The translations under genes and the position numbers were made by a program. The notes under the pieces were generated by a model that worked only from the letters and a program-made list of their open reading frames with translations, was not told the DNA's origin and searched no databases. DNA of 64,000 nt from Solwaraspora sp. WMMD792. GTDB lineage: Bacteria > Actinomycetota > Actinomycetes > Mycobacteriales > Micromonosporaceae. The stretch is taken from the NCBI RefSeq assembly GCF_029626105.1, contig NZ_JARUBH010000009.1:6138001-6202000 (forward strand), read 5' to 3'. This document shows positions 54,660 to 61,384 of this stretch, one piece after another (within the stretch, counting starts at the first letter, position 1; the number at the start of each line of letters is the position of its first letter).

Positions 54660-56106
54660 CTGACGCGGCGGTGCCCGCCTCGTCCTCGATCCAGCGGGGC
54701 CGGGCGATCGCCCAGCCCGTGCCGGTCTGCACCAGTAGCGCCACACCGAGCAGACCGATCGGCACCAACCAGCCGCCGGTCTGCTCGTACAGCAGACCGA
54801 CCGAGAGCGGGCCGAGCGCGGCGATCAGGTAACCGGTGCTCTGGGTGAACGCCGACAACGACACCACGCCGGCCCCGGTCCGCGCCCGGAGCCCGATCAT
54901 CGCCAGCGCCAGCGGGAAGGTGCCCTGGCCGAGCGCGAGCAGCACCATCCACACCAGGGCACCCTCGTACGGCAGCCAGAGCAGCCCCGCGTAGCTGAGC
55001 GCGGACGCCACGGCGGTACCGAGCACCAGCGGCCGCAGACTCGACATCCGGGTGGCCAGCGTCGGCATCAGCAGCGCGATCGGGACAGCGACCGCAGTGA
55101 CCCCGGCCAGCAGCAGCCCGGCGGTCTCCGGCCGGAAACCGGCGTCGCGGAACACCTGCGCCAGCCAACCCATCTGGGCGTACGCGCCGAACGACTGCGC
55201 GCCGAAGAAGCCCGCCATCAGCCAACCGAGCCGGGTCCGACCCGGCCGGATCACTGCCGTCGCGCCCGGCCCCGCCAGCGGCCGCAGACCGGTGCCCTGC
55301 TTTGTCGCACCGACGACCGTGGCCGCCGGGCGTCGCCGGTCCCGCCAGGCGACCGGCACCCAGAACGCAGCGGCGGCGACGGCGATCAGCGCCCAGAAGC
55401 CGAGCCCGGCCCGCCAACTGCCGGCCGCGTGGGCGATCGGGACCGCGGTGCCGGCCGACACCGACGCACCGATCGTCAACGACATCATGTACGCGCCGGT
55501 GACCAGTCCGGCCCGGTGCGGGAAGTACTGCCGGACCAGCATCGGCAGCAGCACGTTCGCCACCGCGATCCCGGCCAGGGCCAGGGCGCTGGTCGCCACG
55601 AACAACCAGGCGGAGCTGGTGGTGACCCGGAGCAGTTGACCGGTGGCGAGCGCCGCCATCGAGGCCACCAGCAGCCGTGGGGGCGAGAATCGGCGGACCA
55701 GCCAGGGGGTGAACGCGCCGACCGAGGCGAAGGCCAACGCCGGCAGCATGGTCACCACGCCGGCCAGCAGGCCGGACAGTGCCAGGCCGGTACGGACCTC
55801 GTCCAGCAGCGGGCCGAGGCTGGTGATCGCGAGCCGCAGGTTGAGCGCGACGAGGATCATCGCGATCAGCACCACGACCGTGCCGCGCCGGCCGGCCCCG
55901 GTGGTCGCCGTCCCGGCCGGCGAGGTGGCCGGCACCGGCCGGGTCCGCCCAGTCGTGGTTGGCCCAGTCGTGCTTGGCCCAGTCGTGGTTGGCCCAGTCG
56001 TGGTTGGCCCCGGCACGGCCCGCCCCGATGAGGTCTGCCTCGGCACGGTCGACCCCGGTGCGGTCCGGGTAGCCGGGCGGCCGGTGAGGGCGGTTGGCGG
56101 AGTCAT
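54577..56106 (-). CDS. CynX/NimT-family MFS transporter with Pro/Thr-repeat N-terminus
   Basis: 509 residues from ATG 56106 (ATG 56115 also possible). After about 75 disordered residues with repeats of TTGPT, twelve helices begin at VVVLIAMILVALNLRLAITS, the CynX-family signature (cyanate or nitroimidazole-type transporters). FFGAQSFGAYAQMGWLAQVF is another conserved block. It is divergent from a GntR regulator with a shared palindrome, so probably repressed by it. The C-terminal 28 codons overlap the STAS gene. Confidence 0.9.
   Translation of the reverse strand: MTPPTALTGRPATRTAPGSTVPRQTSSGRAVPGPTTTGPTTTGPSTTGPTTTGRTRPVPATSPAGTATTGAGRRGTVVVLIAMILVALNLRLAITSLGPLLDEVRTGLALSGLLAGVVTMLPALAFASVGAFTPWLVRRFSPPRLLVASMAALATGQLLRVTTSSAWLFVATSALALAGIAVANVLLPMLVRQYFPHRAGLVTGAYMMSLTIGASVSAGTAVPIAHAAGSWRAGLGFWALIAVAAAAFWVPVAWRDRRRPAATVVGATKQGTGLRPLAGPGATAVIRPGRTRLGWLMAGFFGAQSFGAYAQMGWLAQVFRDAGFRPETAGLLLAGVTAVAVPIALLMPTLATRMSSLRPLVLGTAVASALSYAGLLWLPYEGALVWMVLLALGQGTFPLALAMIGLRARTGAGVVSLSAFTQSTGYLIAALGPLSVGLLYEQTGGWLVPIGLLGVALLVQTGTGWAIARPRWIEDEAGTAASVSRPEPAGEPRPLRRRSGRSVGPRPGR
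55947..56006. repeat. 15-bp tandem repeat in the MFS N-terminus
   Basis: Four copies of GCCCAGTCGTGGTTG, one with a single change (TGC for TGG). On the coding strand they give the PTTTG/PSTTG repeats of the transporter's disordered leader. Confidence 0.9.
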
Positions 56107-56119
56107 GTCGACCATCCTA

Positions 56120-56136
56120 AAATCATGGGATGATTT
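56120..56136. promoter_or_regulatory. Palindromic operator between MFS and GntR genes
   Basis: AAATCATGGGATGATTT: perfect 7-base arms around GGG. It lies 14 bases upstream of the MFS ATG and 21 upstream of the GntR ATG, the right place for a GntR/FadR-family dimer to repress both. Confidence 0.75.
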
Positions 56137-56156
56137 ATGGTCGGGTGATGTAACCG

Positions 56157-56858
56157 ATGACACCCTCGGCAGCTTCCCCGCCGGCATCAGCCGGCCAGCC
56201 CGGCACTTCCCGCAGGTCCCGGCAGACTCTGGTCCGGCAGGCGATCGATTCGCTGCGCGAGCAGATCGCCGCCGGCGACTGGCCGCTCGGCACCCGGATC
56301 CCGACCGAACCACGGCTGGCCGAAGCGCTCGGCGTCGGGCGCAACACGGTCCGGGAGGCGGTACGCGCGTTGGTGCACGCCGGTGTGCTGGAGTGTCGGC
56401 AGGGCTCCGGCACCTACGTGATCTCCACCGACGAGTTGGCCGGCGCGGTGGCCCGCCGCTGCGCCGCCGCCGATTGGCGGGAGACCGTGGAGGTCCGCCG
56501 GGCGTTCGAGGTCGAGGCGGCCCGGCTGGCGGCGCAGCGGCGTACCCCGGCTGACGTGGCGTCGCTGGACGCGGCGCTGGCCGATCGCGAGGCGGCCTGG
56601 CGCGGGGGCGATCTGGCCCGGTTCGTCGACGCGGACCTGACGCTGCACCGGGCGATCATGGCCGCCGCGCACAATGTGATGCTGTCCGAGTTGTACGACT
56701 CGATCGGTGCCGCGATGCGGGCAACCGTCGCCGAGGCGGTCGGCCCGGACCTGCACCCGGACCGGCACGTCGACCACGCCCGGCTGGTCGCGGCGATCCG
56801 CGACGGTGACCCGGAGCGGGCGGCCCGAGAGGCGGCCGCCTACCTCGGCACCGACTGA
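56157..56858 (+). CDS. GntR-family (FadR subgroup) transcription regulator
   Basis: 233 residues. Winged HTH: IDSLREQIAAGDWPLGTRIP, EPRLAEALGVGRNTVREAVRAL and QGSGTYV. The C-terminal FCD domain is helical with HxxxH-type metal ligands (DLTLHRAIMAAAHN, HPDRHVDHARLV). Likely represses the divergent CynX-type gene and itself. A strong terminator follows. Confidence 0.93.
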   Translation: MTPSAASPPASAGQPGTSRRSRQTLVRQAIDSLREQIAAGDWPLGTRIPTEPRLAEALGVGRNTVREAVRALVHAGVLECRQGSGTYVISTDELAGAVARRCAAADWRETVEVRRAFEVEAARLAAQRRTPADVASLDAALADREAAWRGGDLARFVDADLTLHRAIMAAAHNVMLSELYDSIGAAMRATVAEAVGPDLHPDRHVDHARLVAAIRDGDPERAAREAAAYLGTD

Positions 56859-56901
56859 CCCGCGACCGCTTACGCAAGACCGGCCCGTGACGCTCACGCG
56901 A

Positions 56902-56938
56902 CGAGGGCCGGACCCCGGGGGGCGGGGTCCGGCCCTCG
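56902..56938. terminator. Strong GC-rich terminator
   Basis: Perfect 16-base arms (CGAGGGCCGGACCCCG and its complement) around GGGGG. It lies between the convergent GntR and lysozyme-like genes and probably serves both. Confidence 0.88.
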
Positions 56939-57014
56939 CGCTGACCAGCGGCGCTGCGCGGTGGTGCCGCGCTGCGGCGCGCTGCTCCGGTGCTGCTGCG
57001 GATGGTGCGGTGGG

Positions 57015-57668
57015 TCAGCTGTTCCAGTGCTGGGCGACCAGCTCGGCGGCCTGGGTCTCCCACTGCGCATAGTGGAACGGATACGCCGATACCTGGACGG
57101 TCTGGGCGGCGTCGGTCAGCGGCATGTCCTGCCAGCCGTCGACGGCCTTGAGCCCGTTCAGGAACGCGGTGGTGGAGTACTCGACGTCGGTGATCTGCTC
57201 CACCGTGCCCCAGCCCGACGACGGACGCTGCTGGAACAGGCCCTGCGAGTCGTGGTCGTTGCGGTCACCCAGGTGGCCCAGGTTCTCCAGCTTCGACTCC
57301 TGCAGGGCGGTGGCGATCGCGACCACGGCGGCCCGCTCGTCCATGCCGGCCTTCCTGGTGGCGGCGATGATGCCCTTGACGTTGTCGGTCTGCTCGCCGG
57401 ACAGGTCGATCCGGGACTGCTCGCCCTGCACACCGTGCGGGGTCAGCTTGCCGGTGTCGACGCTGTCGCTGGTGTCGACGCTGTCGCTGGTGGCGCCGGT
57501 GTCACTGGTGGTGACGACGGTGTCCGTGGTGGCGGCCTGGACGCCGGGGGTGTGCTGGGCGGCCAGGGCGGGCGCGGCGATCGCGCCGCCGGCCAGGGCC
57601 AGCCCGGCGATGCCGAGGGCGGTGTTACGCAGCTTGTCGCGGAGGGTACCGGTGATGATCGTGTTCAT
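57015..57668 (-). CDS. Secreted lysozyme-fold (transglycosylase-like) protein
   Basis: 217 residues. Signal peptide (TALGIAGLALAGGAIAAPALA), a Thr/Ser/Asp-rich spacer with repeat TSDSVD, then a domain with AAVVAIATALQESKLENL and QGLFQQRPSSGWG. The ES plus GLFQQ pattern fits a lysozyme-like catalytic Glu and glycan-binding cleft. Similar short proteins are frequent in micromonosporas. ATG after GGAGAGG. Confidence 0.82.
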   Translation of the reverse strand: MNTIITGTLRDKLRNTALGIAGLALAGGAIAAPALAAQHTPGVQAATTDTVVTTSDTGATSDSVDTSDSVDTGKLTPHGVQGEQSRIDLSGEQTDNVKGIIAATRKAGMDERAAVVAIATALQESKLENLGHLGDRNDHDSQGLFQQRPSSGWGTVEQITDVEYSTTAFLNGLKAVDGWQDMPLTDAAQTVQVSAYPFHYAQWETQAAELVAQHWNS

Positions 57669-57873
57669 GGGGGGTCCACCTCTCCGTGCCGGGGGGATCG
57701 CCGTTCCAGGTGGTCGTGCGGTGCGGGGGCGGACCATGCACAACGACCGCCGGTCACCAGGCATTCCACCGCGCTGCCGGGGGCCGGGCGACGGGGCGTG
57801 CGCCAGCGGGGCGGGCAGCTCGTCGCGGTAGGTTGTCGACCGATATTCCGCTCAGCTGCCGGGAGTGCCCCTC

Positions 57874-58278
57874 ATGATCAACGGCTTCAAGAATTTCATC
57901 CTGCGCGGGAACGTTGTCGACCTGGCGGTCGGCATCGTCATCGGTGCGGCGTTCACCGCCGTGGTGACCCAGTTGACCAAGTCGTTCCTCGAGCCGTTCA
58001 TCAGGCTGCTGGCCGTCCTGCTGACCGGCGAGGAGGGCATCGGCGGTGTCGGGTTTGAGTACCGTGGCGTGGTCTTCGACTGGCCGGCCTTCGTCAACGC
58101 GGTGATCACTTTTGTGCTCACCGCCGCCGCGCTGTACTTCCTGGTGGTCATGCCGATGAACCGGCTCGCGGAGCGTCGGCGTCGGGGCGAGGAGCCGCCG
58201 CCGGCCGCGCCGAGCGAGGAGATCAAGTTGCTGACCGAGATCCGGGACGCTCTGGTGACCCGCCGCACCGACCGGTGA
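57874..58278 (+). CDS. mscL: Large-conductance mechanosensitive channel MscL
   Basis: 134 residues from ATG 57874, eight bases after GGGAG. NGFKNFILRGNVVDLAVGIVIG is the pore-lining first helix signature; a second helix (VITFVLTAAALYFLVVMPMN) and a charged C-terminal bundle (SEEIKLLTEIRDALV) complete it. It opens under membrane tension to release solutes after osmotic downshift. Confidence 0.97.
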   Translation: MINGFKNFILRGNVVDLAVGIVIGAAFTAVVTQLTKSFLEPFIRLLAVLLTGEEGIGGVGFEYRGVVFDWPAFVNAVITFVLTAAALYFLVVMPMNRLAERRRRGEEPPPAAPSEEIKLLTEIRDALVTRRTDR

Positions 58279-58365
58279 CCTCGAAAAACTCTCCGTAGTT
58301 GCCCTATCACTCCCAGCAGTTGAAAAATGACGGCGGCGGGACGTGATCTGCGTGACACTTGACAC

Positions 58366-58542
58366 ATGGAGCAGCTAGCCGGGATCACGTCCCAGGACTG
58401 CGCAACCCCTACCCGACCCGTCGCCGACCTTGGTCGACCGACCGCCCAACCCGCTGGTGGGCGGGCGGTAGCGACCCTTGTCCGGCCCCGCTGTGACGAC
58501 CCCACCTGCGGCACCTGCTACCAGCGGCCGGAGACGGACTGA
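58366..58542 (+). CDS. Possible small protein with a Cys cluster
   Basis: 58 residues (MEQLAGITSQDC...; ...RPRCDDPTCGTCYQRPETD). The CX4CX2C cluster near the end could bind a metal. No clear ribosome binding site, though TTGACA lies just upstream. Coding status is uncertain. Confidence 0.35.
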   Translation: MEQLAGITSQDCATPTRPVADLGRPTAQPAGGRAVATLVRPRCDDPTCGTCYQRPETD

Positions 58543-58599
58543 CCGCCGTACCCGGGTCGGTCGCCCGATCCGGTGGCCATCCACCACCGCCGTACCCAT

Positions 58600-58621
58600 T
58601 CGAACAGATGTTCGATAGGGT
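58600..58621 (+). promoter_or_regulatory. LexA (SOS) box with adjoining -10 element
   Basis: TCGAACAGATGTTCGA at 58600-58615 matches the actinobacterial SOS box TCGAACN4GTTCGA at every fixed position. TAGGGT at 58616-58621 fits a -10, and a GTG begins seven bases later, so LexA binding would occlude the polymerase. Confidence 0.85.
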
Positions 58622-58628
58622 CCGTCGG

Positions 58629-58898
58629 GTGGAGCAGCGTAAACACTGGTGGAACGGCAGTTGGGGGCGGCTGGCCCGGCGGGACGTGTTCCTCCGCGCC
58701 GACGCCGACCGGTGGTTCGTCGAGGCCCGGGTCGGCGGCGCCGAGGGCAGGTCCCGGTTCACCGAGTACGACACCGAGGAGTCCGCGTACGACGCGGTCC
58801 GTCGCCTGATCGACGGCCCCGGCGCCTGGCGCGAGGTCTCCGACGGACGGTTTGTCGCACGCCGACACGGGGAACCGGACGTCCATGAACGCGGCTGA
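58629..58898 (+). CDS. Small LexA-controlled protein of unknown function, probably leaderless
   Basis: 89 residues from GTG 58629. An ATG at 58608 lies inside the LexA box and upstream of the expected transcription start, so I reject it. The protein is small and basic-acidic mixed: KHWWNGSWGRLARRDVFLRA, WFVEARVGGAEGRSRF, DTEESAYDAVRRLIDG. No enzyme motif is visible. The next gene overlaps its end by 14 bases. Confidence 0.75.
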   Translation: MEQRKHWWNGSWGRLARRDVFLRADADRWFVEARVGGAEGRSRFTEYDTEESAYDAVRRLIDGPGAWREVSDGRFVARRHGEPDVHERG

Positions 58899-59259
58899 CG
58901 CATCTGTGACAGACCGGATCACCACCGGCATGCCGGTGATCGACGTACGGGGCGAGGAGATCGGCACCGTCGCCCTGGTCCGTCCGGCGGATCCGAACGC
59001 GGTGACGGTGGAAGGCGCGGTCGACCCGCAGGACGCGATCGGTGACGAGGTGCCCCACCCGCAGGTGGGCGACGAGCCGGCCACCGCGCCCGACGTGGCG
59101 GCCCGGCTGCTGCGTACCGGCTTCATCAAGATCAGCACGACGGAGCCGGCAGCGTTGCCGGGTGGTGTCGGCTACGCCAGCGTCGAACAGCTGGCGGCGG
59201 TCGACGCCGGAGTAGTCCGTCTCGCGGTGCCCCGGTCCGAGGTGACACCGCCGGCCTGA
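58885..59259 (+). CDS. PRC-barrel/DUF2171-like protein
   Basis: 124 residues from ATG 58885. TTGMPVIDVRGEEIGTVALV is a PRC-barrel-like opening, and LLRTGFIKISTTEPAALPGG with VDAGVVRLAVPRSEV a second barrel strand set. Such proteins often follow stress genes, and here it would share the LexA-controlled transcript. Confidence 0.65.
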   Translation: MNAADASVTDRITTGMPVIDVRGEEIGTVALVRPADPNAVTVEGAVDPQDAIGDEVPHPQVGDEPATAPDVAARLLRTGFIKISTTEPAALPGGVGYASVEQLAAVDAGVVRLAVPRSEVTPPA

Positions 59260-59411
59260 CCGGCGGTATGGTCACTGACCGGACCGGCAGGCGGGCGGCG
59301 GGCCCGGCCGGGCTGCCGATCGGGCGGCCGGGCCGGCAGCGGACCTCGGTGATCCGGGCCGGCTGCTGGCCTGGGCGGTCCGGCGGGTGGTCCGCGACGG
59401 TGGGAGGCGAC

Positions 59412-60143
59412 GTGGCGCGCGGTGGTGTCTTCTGCATCGAGGGGCAGTGGCATCGCGACCTGAACGAGCGCGGCTCGGTGCTGCCAACCCTGGAGCTGCT
59501 GGAACGGCTCAGCCGGATCCGGTTCATCCACCGCGACGCCGCCACCCCCGACGAGCTGGCCTACTTCCTGGACCGCTGGCTGCTGCGCCAGTACGCCGAC
59601 TACCGGGTCGGCTTCTTCGCGATGCACGGCGAGCCGACCAAACTGTGCCTGACCGAACGGCACCACGTCGACCTGGACGACGTGGCCGAGCAGATGGCCG
59701 GCCGGTGCGCCGGCAAGCGGCTGTACTTCGGCAGCTGTTCGGTGCTGCGCGCCTCCGACGCCCGGATGCGCGAGTTCCTCGCCACCACCGGGGCCTCGCT
59801 GATCTGCGGCTACACCCGGGAGGTCGACTGGGTGGAGTCGGCGGCGTTCGAGACGGTGCTGCTCGACGTGCTCGCCAACGGGGTCTACAACAACGCCGCT
59901 GAGCTGCGGATGGGCTCGTCGCACTGGGCGCCGCTGGCGGCGTACCTGGGCTTCCGGATCGTCTACGCCAACGGCCGGACCTGGCGCCCGGCGGGTCGGC
60001 AACGCGGGTCGGCTGGCCGGCAGCCGGCACCGGCAGGGCCCGAGCAGGCGACAGCCGGCCCCCAGCAGGTGCCGGCGCAGGGCGGCAGGGCCCGGAGCGG
60101 CGCGCGGAGCAAACCTTCGGGCATCGCGCGGAAAGATCGATAG
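59412..60143 (+). CDS. DUF6642-type protein with caspase-like His/Cys pair
   Basis: 243 residues from GTG after GGGAGG. RGGVFCIEGQWHRDL starts it. VGFFAMHGEP places His72 after a hydrophobic strand and RLYFGSCSVL places Cys109 after the next, the order and spacing of the caspase-like catalytic dyad. LICGYTREVDWVESAAFE and GSSHWAPLAAYLGF follow. The C-terminal 50 residues are Gly/Ala/Pro/Gln-rich and disordered. Family assignment rests on recall; protease activity is inferred from motif geometry only. Confidence 0.75.
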   Translation: MARGGVFCIEGQWHRDLNERGSVLPTLELLERLSRIRFIHRDAATPDELAYFLDRWLLRQYADYRVGFFAMHGEPTKLCLTERHHVDLDDVAEQMAGRCAGKRLYFGSCSVLRASDARMREFLATTGASLICGYTREVDWVESAAFETVLLDVLANGVYNNAAELRMGSSHWAPLAAYLGFRIVYANGRTWRPAGRQRGSAGRQPAPAGPEQATAGPQQVPAQGGRARSGARSKPSGIARKDR

Positions 60144-60303
60144 CTAGCAAGTCCACCTGGCCGAATCTGTTCGCGGCCGAGTGCGATTCCCTGCCGAGGT
60201 TGTCACCGGACTGCGACCGCACGCAACGTGGAGCGGGCGTGGGAGTTGGTGTCCGCCGGGGTGGCTACCGTGGCCGGCTTCGAGAGCTGACCGCACCACT
60301 GCG

Positions 60304-60372
60304 CCAAGATCATGTGAGCACTATGGACCTCACCCCGCTGTTCAGAGGTCCACAGCGCTCACATGATCTTGG
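60304..60372. repeat. 69-bp interrupted palindrome
   Basis: Outer perfect 16-base arms (60304-60319 CCAAGATCATGTGAGC, 60357-60372) enclose inner perfect 8-base arms TGGACCTC (60324-60331) and GAGGTCCA (60345-60352). The gaps are four bases on each side and the loop 13. It occupies a 278-bp non-coding gap and looks like a REP/MITE-type element or an unusually long terminator. Confidence 0.8.
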
Positions 60373-60421
60373 GACTTCGGTGGTCAATGGTCTGCGACAC
60401 CGGTGCGTCACGCCGATGGGA

Positions 60422-61195
60422 TCAGCTGCTGACCAGCCGAAGCTCGTCGTGCAGACTGCGGGCGACGTACGCCATCGAGGCCTCGGCCTCCGGCTGCACC
60501 ATCGCCGGCACCCGGGATTCGGTCAGCGCGGCGACCGCGTAGATCTGGCCGTTGGCGTGTTCCACGACGCCGATCTCGTGCCGCAGGTTGAGCAGAGTGC
60601 CGGTCTTTGACGACCAGCGGGCCGCATCGGAGCTGAAATCGGGGGCGAGTCGCTGCCGCAGCACGTTGTCACCCATCAGTTCGCGCACCCGGCCGGCAAC
60701 CTGTTGGTTCATTCTGGTCGGCAGCCAGAGCTCGTGCAGGAGGTCGACGAAAGCGCGGGCCGATCCGGTACTGGCCCGGCTGACGTCGAGTTGGGCGACC
60801 GGGTGGCCGTGGCCGGGGGTTGCCGCGCCGATGGCCAGCGACTGCGCCAGGTGACTCTCCTGCGGGGCGAACCGTTCGGCAGGGGTGTCGGTCAGGTCAC
60901 TGATCGGGTGCCGGACGATGATCCCGGACAATCCGAGCCGGCGCAGCCCGATGGTGACCTCCGCCGGCGGTGTGAGGTTGAACAACGCGTCGGCGGCGGC
61001 ACCGTCGCTGATCGCCGTACTGAGATAGAGCAGGTCCTCGACGGCCACCGTGGCCGGGTGGCGGAACTTGCTCAACCCGGTCGGGCCGGGCACGGCGACC
61101 CGGTTCGGGCGCACCAGGATCGGCGCCGCCGGATCGAGTTCCCCTCGGTGGATCCGGTCCAACGTGACAACCGCGAGCGGCACGCGCAACGACAT
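60422..61195 (-). pseudogene. Class A beta-lactamase-like protein, 5'-truncated
   Basis: At most 257 residues. [19 protein letters not shown] matches the segment just after the catalytic Ser of class A enzymes, but the SxxK position reads M-S-L-R: no catalytic Ser or Lys. The SDN motif is ISDG, while SSKTGTLLNLRHEIGVV keeps KTG. So the N-terminal 40-50 residues of a family member are missing. The truncation point coincides with the plus-strand lactamase fragment. Could be a non-catalytic protein, but decay is simpler. Confidence 0.65.
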
Positions 61196-61331
61196 CGCCG
61201 TGATCTGGCCGCCCGACGGTCAGCCGATCGTGCTGGCGGTGCTTTCCGACCGGGAAAGCCCGGACGCCGAGTACGACAACGCGCTGATCGCACAGGCCGC
61301 GCAGGTCGTCGTCGCCGCGCTGCGACCGTGA
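61179..61331 (+). pseudogene. C-terminal fragment of a class A beta-lactamase
   Basis: About 50 codons ending at [46 protein letters not shown]. This is the last strand-helix pair of class A beta-lactamases, normally just after KTGSGxYG, which is absent here. No upstream coding part is left. Confidence 0.75.
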
Positions 61332-61384
61332 GACCGGGCCGGCGGTGAGACCGGTCCGGCCGTAAATCCCAGGTTCGAAGCGGG

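Noticed and set aside
58608-58628. ATG 58608 as start of the LexA-controlled gene
   Set aside because: The codon lies inside the SOS box and upstream of the predicted transcription start; GTG 58629 fits a leaderless message.
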